Notes: generated by a model not told the origin, from the letters alone. A stretch of DNA of 64,000 nucleotides from Symsagittifera roscoffensis (GCF_963678635.1 NC_087065.1:13862743-13926742); one strand, 5' to 3'; counted from the stretch's first letter, positions 1 to 10,464 are shown. Numbers and translations: made by a program.

Positions 1-151
1 AAGTGTCGTGTTTGATGCTTGGCTTGTTTTTTGCTAGCCTTGTGTTGTGCTCCGTCACTTGTTTTCTTTGTAGCGTTCCTGCTTGTAATGGTGCCTAGTG
101 CCATTTTTAATTTCTGGATGGTTATTTTGTGTTCTTAATCTTCTCTTTTTT

Positions 152-368
152 CCGTAGTTTCGACAAGCATTGGGTGTGCAGGTGTTCTGGTAATTTAAAT
201 GTCCAATAACCAGTTGCTCTTATGATGGTGAGCTCAAATCATACGGGTCATACACAGATTTTCAATTTGTAAGTTAATTGGAACGTTGACAAGTCCTTAG
301 CCTTTTGTGCTATCCTTACAGTTTTTGTGGCCACCTGTCGTATCTTTAAATTTAAATTTTTCCGATGC
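152..368. repeat. Direct repeat left of the LINE
   Basis: About 215 bases starting GACAAGCATTGGGTGTGCAG recur as a diverged copy at 3239-3452, so the LINE lies between two direct repeats. Copy B (about 46393-46620) has the stretch once and no LINE. This is far longer than a usual LINE target-site duplication. Confidence 0.8.
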
Positions 369-568
369 CCCTCCCTTACTCTAATCGACAAGTATTTAGC
401 CTACAGACCCCTGAGGAGTTGGCATAAAGGAAAGTTAGACCCCTGATTAGGGGCGATCTCGGGTGGAAGTATTTCGAGCTTGAGAGCTTCCAGTCTCTCC
501 TCCACGTACAGGATGCTGACGGCTGTACGACCAGGCATGCTTCTGCAGGCAGTGATTCTGAACACTCT

Positions 569-1036
569 TCAACACCGTGTACTTCCTCGAGAATTTGGAC
601 ATTGATAGATGCCCGGCGCACTTGCAGGTAGTATCTGATCCTCTGCAACCACCTCTTGATCTTGTTTGGTTTCTCTTTCTCCTTGATCTCGTTTGGTTTC
701 TCCTTCTCTTTGATCTCGTTTGTCTTGATCGATTCGGTGAGTCTGACCTTCAAGAAGATCCCCATTGTCATCTTTTTCAACAACATCAGTGCTTGTGAGT
801 AAGGTGCACTGAGGATGAGCCAGGGTAACATGACTCTCCAACCATCCAAATGTCTTGTACTGTTTCTTACACCCTGCAGCTGGACAGTTGTAGCTATGTT
901 TCGGGATTATTGCGGTAAAGGGGGTCATCTGGAGACTGTTTTTTTCTTTCATGCCTCATGGTCCCTTCTCAGATGTCTTAGCATTTCTTTTCTCCCAGCA
1001 AAATTAATTAGCAGTTTCCCGCTTCACAGGGTACAG
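569..1036 (-). pseudogene. LINE C-terminal C2H2 zinc-finger region
   Basis: A 127-codon minus-strand ORF (952-569) begins near a C2H2 finger with spacing C-x4-C-x12-H-x4-H, then turns into a Lys/Glu/Asp/Gln/Arg-rich stretch with short internal repeats around KRDQGERETK. Just upstream on the same strand (about 1036-950) is a second finger-like segment whose second cysteine position reads TGA. The fingers probably helped the element bind nucleic acid. It could in principle be a separate gene, but its place directly after the reverse transcriptase favours the LINE. Confidence 0.55.
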
Positions 1037-1232
1037 TTTGAGGACGTGAGCCGACCATCATTTGAGTATTCTGGTCGACCACGTTGTTATACTTGAGTGG
1101 TTTCGAATTTTTCATCCACTAGTCTTTCTTGATGATCCCGAGCCTCTTCTTGATGATCCCGAGGTGTTAGTCTGAAGCTCGCAGCCAATTTCGCGTACAC
1201 CTTGCTTTTCACAAATTGAGAATTGAGAGCAT

Positions 1233-2760
1233 CTAAAATGAGATTAACAAGGGAGGCCCAAAGATTTGCCTGTCGTACCCCAACTCCTTTTCTATACTCT
1301 TTAACGCTACTTTTTCTGCAATTTCGACATTGGTGCGGTATTTCTTGCTGTCTAGCTTCAGGATCATTCTTATCGTCTTGTTGAGCACAGCATCCAATTT
1401 TCCAAAATTGACTTTTCTAATTACAGCTGTCTCAAGACCATACAGTAGAGTGGGTTTGATAAAGGTCTCTTCTAACTTTAGTTTCGTTCTTATTCTCAAT
1501 GAGCAGCTTGTTAGTGCTAGTTTCAATTCTACAAGTGGGTCCGAACTTTTCTGCAGTTGTTGGAATTTGTTTCACTGATCTCTCCTTCAACATTTAAAGC
1601 GCTTCTTAGATAGATAAAATATCTCAGCTCTTTTATCTTTGCACCATTAAAGATGATATCACCCTCGAGCCATCATTATTGACGAATCTGACTTCAGTAT
1701 TTGTGAGTGATATTTCAATATCTCAAAACTAGATTATCCGCGTATGCAAGATGATTCAAATCCGAATTCTTGTTGAGCGCTTTCTTGCACACGTCATCAA
1801 ACAGCAAATTGAAGAGTGTGGGGCCGACTATGCACCCTTGCCTCACTACTCTTTCTAAGACAAACTTATTCTGTTTGTCAATCTCCCCTTCTGCCTCATC
1901 ATGAAGGTCCCAAATTAAATTATTATCTTGAGGGAAATTCCAACACTCCGATTTTTAAGAACATTGAACAGTGCTGTCTTGTCCACTGAATTGAAAGCTT
2001 TGAAGACAAGTATTAACTTTTTCTTCGAGTCACGTGCTCTTTGGATCCTTCTGCTTCGGTCCATATCGCTTGCAGCGTGCTCTTGCCAGCTCTAAAACCA
2101 AATTGCAGGTCATCTAGTGTTCGATCCGTGCAAAGTACTTTTCTTTCGGTGTCTAGTAAAAAATCAATCGGTAGTTAGAGGGCGAAATTGTTGCACCCTT
2201 CTTGAGCAGGCAAATACCTTTTGCGTCCTTAAACGGTTTTGGGGTATCTAATGTTCCTTCCCGAAAGTTATTGAAGCTTGCGTTGATTACAGAAACCGCT
2301 TGATTTTGCAGTGAATTCGTTAGATCTGCTGTGATTCCACTTTGCCCGACGACATTGATTTAATCGCAAGTTTCGTTTCTGCTCGTGTACGAGGATTGAG
2401 CGTCTCCTCTGGTGTCTTCAGTAGTATCTGACCTTTGTGGTTGACATCCATGACTTTTCTCTCCTTGAAGAGTTCTTGATAATGCAGTTTAAACTGCATG
2501 TTGCTTGGCCTAATTGATTTCCTGGCTCTGTCAAACCAGGTGATGCGGTAGGCTCTGAGTGTCTCTTTCAGCACTCGGAACGCCTCTCTCACAGATTTTT
2601 CAGTCGACAGGTCTTCAAAACAATGAAGATTTGCCTCAACCGCCCAGTCCTTGCACTCTTTCGTAAGGGGTTTTACCTCCCGATTGAGCGCAATGAGCCT
2701 ACTTTTCACGAGCATTTTCGGTTGGTGCATAAGTCGAAATTAATTTCAACTTTGCACCGC
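1233..2760 (-). pseudogene. LINE reverse transcriptase, broken
   Basis: A 136-codon ORF (2730-2320) matches the linker and start of a LINE reverse transcriptase, ending in a form of the 'AIK.M..GK' motif. Around 1850-1730 an open stretch shows RQGCIVGPTLFNLLFDDV followed by LAYADN, the palm motifs of the family. The catalytic YADD reads YADN, a substitution expected to kill polymerase activity. A 97-codon ORF (1526-1233) has the thumb signature 'FIKPTLLYGLET'. Frameshifts and stops separate these pieces. Once the enzyme of target-primed reverse transcription, now dead. Confidence 0.75.
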
Positions 2761-3237
2761 ATATTTCGAACCATCCCACACAGTTTCTTGGAGAATACAC
2801 TTTAAACTTGAAACTTCCAACAAATGAATCCTACGCCTTTTTCAGTCCCTTTCGCGTTTTGATCCACTTCACTATGAGCGAGTGTGAAACTTTCATAACA
2901 CTCCCTCGTATCAGATCCTCGGAGGTGCGCCTCACTTAAAGCCATTAGGCTGATTTTCCTTCTAATCATGGATTCAGTCAGGTTATCAGGAAACTCCTCC
3001 TGACATGCACTTCGGCAACTCCAGTGCGCAATCTTAAATTTTTAGTCCTGTACAGCAGGCCCTGCGATTCCACGACATTGTCTCCGGGCAGAGGAACTGG
3101 TTAAGGTCCCGCGGTTCCGCACATCCCTTCACGATCGGTTCTTTTCTGGTTTCTATCTTTTGTTTCTGCTGTTTCGCGTAATTCGATTTTTCACCTTGTG
3201 GTAGGCTCCCTTCCTGATCCACAAGAGCCCTCACCAT
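2740..3237 (-). pseudogene. LINE endonuclease fragment (APE-like)
   Basis: Minus-strand frames near 2950-2870 give 'LMALSEAHLRGSDTRE', matching the LSET.L block of APE endonucleases, and near 2760-2710 'LKLISTYAPTEN', matching the YAPT block. The spacing between them is much shorter than normal, so the middle of the domain is deleted. A 67-codon ORF (3237-3034) precedes it and may be the N-terminal part. It would have nicked target DNA, but it is not functional. Confidence 0.55.
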
Positions 3238-3238
3238 T

Positions 3239-4812
3239 TGACAAGCACTGGGTGTGCAGGTGTTCTGATAAATTAAATGTCCAACAATCAGTTGCTCTTA
3301 TGATGGTGAGCTCAAATCATACGGTTCATACACCAATTTTCATTCAAGTTTTTCATTTTTTACTTTAATTCGAACGTGGACAAGTCCTTAGCCTTTTGTG
3401 CTATCCTTACAGTTTTTGAGGCCAAATGTCATTTTTTTTATTCTAAATTTTTTCGGTAATTTTTCTGTCACCTTAAGTTTGTCCTCGATTCTGTTTTCAT
3501 ATAACTTAAGTTCGAACATTGGTCCTCTAACTGATCACTCTGTAGGTTCACTATTTGTTTCTCAGTGCTTAACTCTTGGTGCGCGAATAACCGTTTCAGC
3601 CTCGGGCCAGAAGTCCATGTCACGTTTTAGGTTTTCTTGTCTAAGATTCAAAAGTGGGCTTTATTTATCCCAACTCATTTTGTTCTGATTATTAGTCGTT
3701 GCTAAGTTCGAAAAATGTTGTTTGGGCGCCTCCCCATATGCAAGTTGAACAATGATATTTTGTACCAGCTTGTGAGATAATCCTTAAGCTTTTGATTAGT
3801 TCTGCCACATCTGATACTAGCCTGTATGATTTGTTCTTTGACTCTTTTTTAAGACTACCCGGTTTACTTTTTTGTTTGAATCAGACGTTCTTTTAAACCA
3901 ATCGCACCATGATCGTACGGTGGTACAAAAAAACTTTAAGTTGTTGTCCTTACATGAAACCTTTTCAGCCCTAGACCTTTGTTCTTGTCACATTAATTTT
4001 GGTGCAGTATCTGAATTGAGTTTGATACTCTCTTGTATGTTGGTTGTTTTGAAAACATACCTATGCAACTAGTATATATGCGTCCTTAGTTAGTTCATCC
4101 GGCGTCGGTCTTATAAATTCAGATGGTACCACCTCGTGAGGTTCTTTGGAAATGTCGAAATCGAAAGGGGGTTTTTAGTCTATTACTGACTTCAGGTAAT
4201 GATCTTGGGTTCATATGTCTTCTGCTCTGTCCATGGATGTATTGGATGAACATACTCTGATACAGTGTCTTGTAATCGCATCAAGATAACCACCCCGTCA
4301 TCGACGACCAAACAACCGCTCAGACTTTTATGGTCCCAGTATTTTTTTCAATTTTCTTCTGTTGAGTGGTGTTGAGTCGTCCTCCTCCTTCATCGTTCTC
4401 TGGTTTGTTTTACCTTTTAGATTGGGTTGTTATCAGTTGCTAAAAGCAGTTGATAAATTTCTGTAGTAAACTTATTCTTCATGAAAATAAGACTTTCTGG
4501 TTCAATTGCTGTTAGGCCCAGTTTCCTTTCTGCTGTTTCTGATGCTGTTTCTCATGGTTGTCTGAAAAAATTGTTCTGATGTTTCAACTTGCTAGGTTGT
4601 ATCTCTGACTTTTGTGCCTTTTTCCAAGACGAGTACAATCTTTTTGTAACTTCTCTTGCATGGTCCCAATACCCCTCTATCAATGTTCTTCTTTGTGTTT
4701 TTCCCCTCATGAATCTATTTCTCAATTTGTTTACAAACTTTTGAGCCGTCTGCATTTGCTATCTTGTTATCACGATTTTTTGTCCCAGCTGTTCTTCAGT
4801 TGGTTTTGTTGT
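3239..4812. other. Non-coding part of copy A, no gene seen
   Basis: The first about 215 bases are the second direct repeat around the LINE. The remainder aligns with about 46390-48160 in copy B. Minus-strand frames are purine-rich with scattered short ORFs (for example 4552-4755) that resemble nothing I know. It lies downstream of the decayed gypsy RNase H on the same strand and may be eroded gypsy sequence, but no integrase motif is visible. Confidence 0.5.
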
Positions 4813-5333
4813 TGTTCCGACTTTCGATACGAGAGTAACGGAATATTTGTGCTCGGGTGGGTTTTTTTTCTTCAGACAAATTTCGACTTTTAACTAGCCA
4901 TTTTTGACGGAATTTTTTTACATCATTCAAAAGGTATTGTTGTATTGAGCTCAAATTTGAAAAAATATTTCACCTGTGATAATTTTTCGTAAATTTATGG
5001 GGGTTTAAAGATTGCCATTTTGGCCAATTTGGGACAATTAACGAGAGATATATTTCGCGCGATTAACGCGCAAGCGGAGAAGAGTTAATCCGTCTTAGAA
5101 ATCGTTCCAAATTGGTTTAACAAAGCTTATTTGCCATAATTGATTTGTTACAAATGGCGAAATCTATCCTTTTGTACATTATATATGGCGTGTGGGGGGA
5201 TGATTTTTATTGAAAAAATTTTAAATTTTCATTTTGTTTTATTACTTTTAATTTTGTAATGTTTTTACTGCTCCATAAATCTTAATAGGCAGTTGGAACA
5301 TTCAGGGCTTCGCCCTGATACGAGCAGTCTGGT
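4813..5333 (+). mobile_element. Helentron-like non-autonomous element, array copy 1
   Basis: Non-coding, about 520 bp. The 5' end is TGTTCCGACT followed by a hairpin (ACTTTCG-ATA-CGAAAGT). Near the 3' end the inverse AGTCGGAACA recurs (here diverged), then the hairpin TTCAGGGCTTCGCCCTGA and a short tail GATACGAGCAGTCT. A 5' terminus inverted inside, not at, the 3' end, a 3' hairpin and no target-site duplication are the known layout of Helentron/Helitron2 non-autonomous elements. A conserved internal block includes inverted GCGCG motifs around GATATATTTCGC. There is no ORF, so movement would depend on a Rep/helicase supplied elsewhere. Confidence 0.65.
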
Positions 5334-5861
5334 TGTTCCGACTTTCGATACGAAAGTAACGGAATATTTGGGCTCGGGGGTGGGTTTTTTTTCTTCAGAC
5401 AAATTTCGACTTTCTAACTAGCCATCTTTGACGGAATTTTTTTTTATCATTCGAAAAGTATTGTTGTCCTGAGCTCAAATTTGAAAAGATATTTTACCTG
5501 TGATTGTTTTTCATAAAGTTACGGGGGTTTAAAGATTGGCATTTTGGCCAATTTGGGACAATTACCGCGCGATATATTTCGCGCTATTAACGTGTAAGCG
5601 GAGAGTTAATCCGTGATAAAAATCGTTCCAAATTGGTTGAAATTAGCCTAACTGCCATAAGTGATTTGTTACAAGGAGCCATATCTATCCTTTTGTACTT
5701 TATATAGCGTGTGGGGGATGATTTGCATAAAAAATTGCAAATTTAGGATTTTTTTTTCATTTTGTTTTATTTCATTTAATTTTTCCATGGTATTACTGCT
5801 CCATAGACGTTAAGAGGCAGTCAGAACATTCAGAGTCTCGCCTTGATACGATCTGTCTTGT
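5334..5861 (+). mobile_element. Helentron-like element, array copy 2
   Basis: Joined head-to-tail to the preceding copy with no spacer: one tail GAGCAGTCTGGT runs straight into the next TGTTCCGACT. The 3' hairpin is degenerate (TTCAGAGTCTCGCCTTGA), so its stem is weakened compared with copies 1 and 3. Confidence 0.7.
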
Positions 5862-6392
5862 TGTTCCGACTTTCGATACGAAAGTAACGGAATATTTGTG
5901 CTCGGGGTGGGTTTTTTTTTCTTCAGACAAATTTCGACTTTTTAACTAGCCATTTTTAACGGAATTTTTTTTCTATCATTCGAAAGATATTGTTTTCCTG
6001 AGCTTAAATTTGAAACGATATTTCACCTGTGATCATTTTTTTGGAAAGTTATGGGGGTTTAAACATTGCCATTTTGGCCAATTTGGGAAAATTAACGCGC
6101 GATATATTTCGCGCTATTAACGCGTAAGCGAGATTTAATCCATCTTAGAAATCGTTCCAAATTGGTTCAAGGAAGCTTATTTGCCATAATTGATTTGTTA
6201 ATAGGAGCAAAATATATCACTTAGAACTTATTATGACATGTGGGGGATGATTTTTTTTCAAAAAAAAACTTTCAAATTCTAGAAAAAAAAATTCATTTTA
6301 TTTTATTACATTTTTTTTTGTTATTACTGCTCCATAAAACTTAAAAGGCAGTCGGAACATTCAGGGCTTCGCCCTGATACGAGCAGTCTTGT
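5862..6392 (+). mobile_element. Helentron-like element, array copy 3
   Basis: Third head-to-tail copy, with intact 3' hairpin TTCAGGGCTTCGCCCTGA and tail GAGCAGTCTTGT. The flanks of the array (TTGGTTTTGTTGT and TTGTTGTGTTATTCTTTG) match one continuous stretch near 48155-48180 in copy B, which is the empty site. Confidence 0.7.
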
Positions 6393-7076
6393 TTGTTGTG
6401 TTATTCTTTGATGAATTTTTGTTATGTTTTTTTGGTGTGTTACGTTTTTTTGACTCGTTGTTTCGATTCTTTTTTTTTTCAGATATCTTTCCAGTTTTTC
6501 TATCTTTGCTACTATGTCTCTGGCCATTTCACGTGCCATTTTTTGTGCGACTTCCCGAGTTCTGGCGCATTCGTACAGTGAACGTGAGATATTGTGTTTT
6601 TCTTTCAGCTAGTTTTGTCCTCCGATTTTCTCTTCTTCTGTTTTCGTTGTTTACGTTTGTTTGTCTCCATTGTTTTTTGTTTCTTTTTTTTTGTTTTTTT
6701 TTCAGCAGGGTTTTTTTCTCCCTCGTTTCAAAATTTCTGTTTTTCAAGATTGGTATTCAAACAATTCTTTGTCATTGATTGAAGATAATTTTGTTGCACT
6801 GTAAGTTTTGTTTGAACTGACAAATTTGAACGGTAGCTGATTCGATTGCGAGTTTAGGATTAAATCAAATTGTTTGCATTCTTCCTTTCTCTTGTGAATT
6901 GAATTCAAATTCTTTGTTGCTCTGTTTTTGTTGACTAATTCGAGCTTAGCACTACTTTGTACAAAATCTCTAGCTTTGAAATAGACGCGGTAATCTATGC
7001 AACTACAAACAAAATTCTTCATCATAATTGGTCGCTGATACCACCGGACTGACTGGGTTTTTAAATAAATAGGCAG
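6393..7076 (-). other. Decayed gypsy spacer region, no intact gene
   Basis: The minus strand continues downstream from the RNase H fragment: after the RNase H comes a form of 'NP..P.VSAT..DEEF', the linker that follows RNase H in some gypsy elements, then Lys/Arg/Glu-rich ORFs (7025-6744, 6747-6529, 6539-6324). The copy B counterpart (about 48765-49320) has the same content. No integrase zinc finger or catalytic motif can be recognised. Confidence 0.45.
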
Positions 7077-7300
7077 TCAATCCCAGTTTGATCCTGCTAG
7101 GTGTAGGATAAAGTAATTGAATGGTAATAAACTATCAACCCATCTGGCTAGCCTCGATTGTAAAATTTTAGATTTTTTCGATGCGCTTATTGCACTTAAA
7201 AAGGCATGATGGTCAAAAAAACTTTTAAATACTTTTTCATGAAATAGTATTTGAAGTTTTCTATCAACCAAATTATCGCTTGTAGGTCATATTTTTTTCT
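7077..7300 (-). pseudogene. Ty3/gypsy RNase H fragment
   Basis: A 64-codon minus-strand ORF contains 'SASKKSKILQSRLARWVD', then LPF and 'HLAGSNWD', the C-terminal half of a Ty3/gypsy RNase H. The duplicate at 49320-49577 preserves more of it upstream. No reverse transcriptase precedes it and frames are broken after it, so it is an old remnant that predates the segmental duplication. Confidence 0.65.
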
Positions 7301-7336
7301 TAAAAGCGTTTCTTGATATGGAATCAAGATGAGGAT

Positions 7337-7580
7337 CCGGCTTTTCTTAATGTACTAAATGTCTCACAACTGTGAGCTCAGGTTAACAAAGAAATTTAAG
7401 TGCAATCGGATGAATGAAGAACGTTGAAAATTTTGAAAATATCAAACAAACGAAGTTATGCATGACAAAAAGTGAAAACTGTTGCATGATAAAGGCCCGG
7501 CTATTCTTAATCTACTAATTGTTTCACAACTGTGAGATCAGATTAACAAAGAATTTTAAGCGCGATCGGATTAATGAACC
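7337..7580. repeat. Imperfect tandem pair interrupted by an insertion
   Basis: A stretch of about 145 bases (7337-7480, beginning CCGGCTTTTCTTAATGTACT) recurs diverged at 7497-7580 and continues at 9228-9293. The second copy is therefore split by the 7582-9227 element. Copy B (49586-49735) has the stretch once. Confidence 0.75.
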
Positions 7581-7715
7581 CGTACCGAACTTTTTGGCCC
7601 TAATCATATCTGATCATTGTAAAATCATACAAAATTCATGTCTGTAACAGATGTGCAGCATGTCTATATTCGGCATGCACATACCTGCATCAGACCTGCA
7701 GCAGGTGTGCTGACT

Positions 7716-7905
7716 GAAGATATGCTCACACCTGCAGGATGCATGATCATGCCTGAACTAAACATGCTCACACCTGCAGGATACATGATCATTCCTGAAC
7801 TAAACATGCTCACATCTGCAGGATATATGACCATGCCTGAACCGAATATGCTCACATCAGCAGGAGACATGATCATGCCTGATCGGAACATGCTCACACC
7901 TGCTT
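7716..7905. repeat. 42-bp minisatellite, about 4.5 units
   Basis: The unit begins ATGCTCACACCTGCAGGA and each copy contains CATGATCATGCCTGAAC-like sequence. Because 42 is a multiple of 3 and the unit lacks stops, both strands stay open: a plus-strand ORF (7638-8006) reads MLTPAG.MI.PELN in 14-residue steps and a minus-strand ORF (7897-7664) also repeats. Methionine-dense, without homology to any family I know. Best read as repeat DNA, not a gene. Confidence 0.8.
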
Positions 7906-8253
7906 ACACGCCTGAACTGATTACTTTTACCCGGCATAAACGAACTCACGAAAAGTATCTAAATTGTTCTGATGTCCGCTGGTCGATTTTGCTACACTCT
8001 TTTTAGAAAACAGAATCAAAACGTGGAACAAAAAGGGCTTCAAATCGGTATCTTCAGTATTATAAGATAATTAAAGAAATGGTTCAATTGCAGCAATATC
8101 TTAAACTCAGCTTAACAATGTGACACTTTACTTCAAGTTTTTAGTTTTTTTTTCAGATATTGGTGAAGTTTTTTGTTGAAAAGGTACTGTAGTGGGTAGA
8201 TGCCTCTTTCTTTAATTGCAAGCAGGGAGTCGTTGTTAGCGGGGGTTAATGAG

Positions 8254-8492
8254 GCTACTGGTTTGCGAAAATTGAAAGTTTTTTATGTTCCAACCAAATT
8301 TTGTGACGAATGTTCCAATCAAATTTTGTAAAAATCATGCGTTAAAAAGAAGTCGCATTTTTGTTGTTAATGGATTCAATGAGATTAATAGTATCAACCA
8401 ATCAAATCTCTTTAACTTGTTCGCAATTATTGTGGCTACTGGTCTGCAAAAATTGAAAGACTTTTATGTTCCAATCAAATTTTGTGACGAAT
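8254..8492. repeat. Direct repeat pair inside the 1.65-kb element
   Basis: About 57 bases from GGCTACTGGTTTGCG to TTTTGTGACGAA at 8254-8310 recur at 8434-8490 with few changes, 180 bases apart. The motif TTCCAANCAAATTTTGT occurs a third time at about 8311-8328. No coding role is seen. Confidence 0.7.
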
Positions 8493-9227
8493 TGCTTTAA
8501 TTACTATAGTTCAAAGCGGAGATACTTAGTTTTTTCGGCTATCCGGGAATGCGGCTCCGTGGGTACGCACCAACTAACCTGGCGAGTTTTTTGTGAAGAC
8601 AATCCGGCAATATGGTTTTCTTCATTCACTGGTTGACTTGATGATGTAAGCTTAGATAAACTCATTTTTAAATCAATGATCTGAAACGGATAAAAAGGAA
8701 TAAATGATTTGATCAAAACAAAAAAAGAATAAAATGATTTGATCAAACCGAAAAAAGTTTGTTAAATTATATTTCCTCCGTTTCTATCAGTTTTTTGAAC
8801 CACCAGTCCAATTCCATCGTTCCTCCAGCGTAAAGGGTGACCCTCAAATGGAGGAATTATAACGCAAAACGAATGATTACTTAAATGGTGAAACAAAAAC
8901 AAGCGTTAAACAAACTCTGCACAAAATGCACACGTTAGTTAAATGCAAATATAGCATATTGCTTGATCTGAGATGACATCATCAAGTCTGAATTTGTCAA
9001 GTTTTCAGTCAGGCATTATCATGTCTGCGGCAGGCATGAACATGTCTGCGGCAGTATAAACATGTCTCACTCTGTCTGATCTTGTAAGATTCAGGTACGA
9101 CCATGTCTGTAAAAAATTACGTATGCTCACTTGTGAGCAGGGCTGCATGATGGGGGAACAGTCGTGAGAATATGTTCTCCCCTGCTAAATGGATGATCAG
9201 CCGTGAAATGGCACAAAAAGTTCAGTA

Positions 9228-9940
9228 CTTGAAGAATGTTGAAAATTCGGAAAATATCAAATAAACGAGGATATGCACGACACAAAGTGAAAGATGTAGA
9301 TAAATTTTTTGTTTTAAAAAACCCCAGTGAATGTCATAAAACGTAAGTTCAGGTTTTTGCTCCCAAACTTTTCAAATCGAGTCTAATAACGCCAATTTTT
9401 CTCATGCGCACCATGATTTATAGACTGCACGAAAATATGAAACAGTCAATTTTAGTAACGTTCTCACAAATACCAATTCAGTTTACGCCAATTCACAGAG
9501 GGTTAGCTAGGATAAGTGTTTTAGAGAGCAAAAACCTGTTTTTGTCGTCAGTTTTTTAAACTAGAGTAGGCAATTCTGGAAAAACATTTTTCAAAATTAG
9601 ATGATTTCTCAGATAAACTATTTCCATTCTCTCGTACCAATTTTTTTTCAAGGACAACGCAAGTGGATACAACTCATACTTTGAAGGTACTTAATGAAAC
9701 CAAACGAAACTCAATATGAAAAAAGCTGATAAAATTCTAATTCGGCTCAGAAAAATCAAAATATTCACACTTGAAACTGTATATGCCTGAAAATGCAAAC
9801 TTTTTCCTGGTATTTCTTTTTTTTTAAAAAGTCGCAATGTATTTTGAAATGAGAAAAACGAACAAAATATAGTAGTAGAAAACGATCGAATACAGATTTT
9901 TAAAAAGGATTTTTTTTGAATCGTATTAATTATCGGCGCA
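9228..9940. other. 3' flank of the arrestin gene, no gene seen
   Basis: Starts with the tail of the split direct repeat and then aligns with about 49735-50446 in copy B. Sequence just below 9941 on the minus strand would be the 3' untranslated region of the arrestin transcript. No clear polyadenylation signal was assigned. ORFs here are short shadows. Confidence 0.5.
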
Positions 9941-10140
9941 TCAATATTTGAGGAGTTTGTTTCCGGTGATGACGTAGGGTAGTTTGTGGGGGGCGGGGTA
10001 GTGTCCCCTCCAGTCGTAGTAGGTGTAGGCGGGGGTGAAGCAGTGCAACTGACAGGCGTCTCCCGGACATGCGTTGGTGACGTCATCATCGTCCTCTATG
10101 CTACCCCCCTTCATCGCACATTCGAGGTGGGTGGGGCGGG
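9941..10140 (-). CDS. Arrestin-domain protein, last exon (copy A)
   Basis: Minus-strand exon of 200 nt from an acceptor (CCCCATCAG, AG at 10142-10141) to a TGA at 9943-9941. It encodes an acidic stretch (SIEDDDD), then a Cys/Tyr/Pro-rich tail ending in NKLLKY, as expected for the C terminus of alpha-arrestins (ARRDC). The phase fits the exon at 10465-10573, which leaves one base that this exon completes. I see no PPxY ubiquitin-ligase motif in this tail. The duplicate exon at 50447-50646 is nearly identical and intact. Confidence 0.75.
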
Positions 10141-10464
10141 CTGATGGGGTAAAATCAGACAGAAAGTGTTCAAAACTGACAGCTTTTTTTTCAAAATAAA
10201 TATTAACACAAGTTTCATACACACTAGTTTAAATTTCGTGGCTAAAAAATCAATTAAAAATCCAACTTTTGAAAGATTTCCATCAAGAAACTCTTCAAAA
10301 TATAAATGCTAAAAAACTATTATTATGATGATATTCATTTTAAGATGTTTTTTCAAATTTTAACCGTATCATTTTGAAAAAATGTTGCCACACAAAATTA
10401 AATTTATTTAAAATGCTCTTTGCTGCGGAAAGCCGATCCAACTTGAGCAGATTCCGATCCTTAC

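Larger units (their letters stand above)
369..3238 (-). mobile_element. Decayed APE-type non-LTR retrotransposon (LINE)
   Basis: Read on the minus strand from 3238 down to about 369, the pieces come in the order expected of a LINE: an endonuclease fragment, a reverse transcriptase with recognisable motifs, then a C-terminal part with C2H2 zinc fingers. Stops and frameshifts break it throughout and much of the endonuclease is missing. Copy B of the segmental duplication lacks it, so it entered copy A afterwards or was lost from B. I cannot place the clade with confidence. The C2H2 tail is the most distinctive trait. Confidence 0.75.
7582..9227. mobile_element. 1.65-kb element with inverted ends, family unknown
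   Basis: The ends carry a 15-bp inverted repeat with one mismatch, GTACCGAACTTTTTG at 7582 and its counterpart CAAAAAGTTCAGTAC ending at 9227, and a further shared TGATCAT inside. The split flanking repeat places the insertion after AATGAA and before GAAGAATG, suggesting a 3-4 bp target duplication such as GAA or TGAA. Copy B lacks it. Inside are a 42-bp minisatellite, a roughly 180-bp spaced direct repeat and a CATGTCTG-rich patch. No transposase is visible, so it is probably a non-autonomous DNA transposon. Confidence 0.55.

Noticed and set aside
6389-6778. 129-codon Phe/Leu-rich ORF looking like a membrane protein
   Set aside because: It is the complement of purine-rich decayed gypsy sequence; hydrophobicity comes from T-rich composition and the frame is not kept in copy B.
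7716-7905. Regularly spaced repeats suggesting a CRISPR array
   Set aside because: There are no unique spacers; the whole 42-bp unit repeats, and the context is eukaryotic with introns and retrotransposons.
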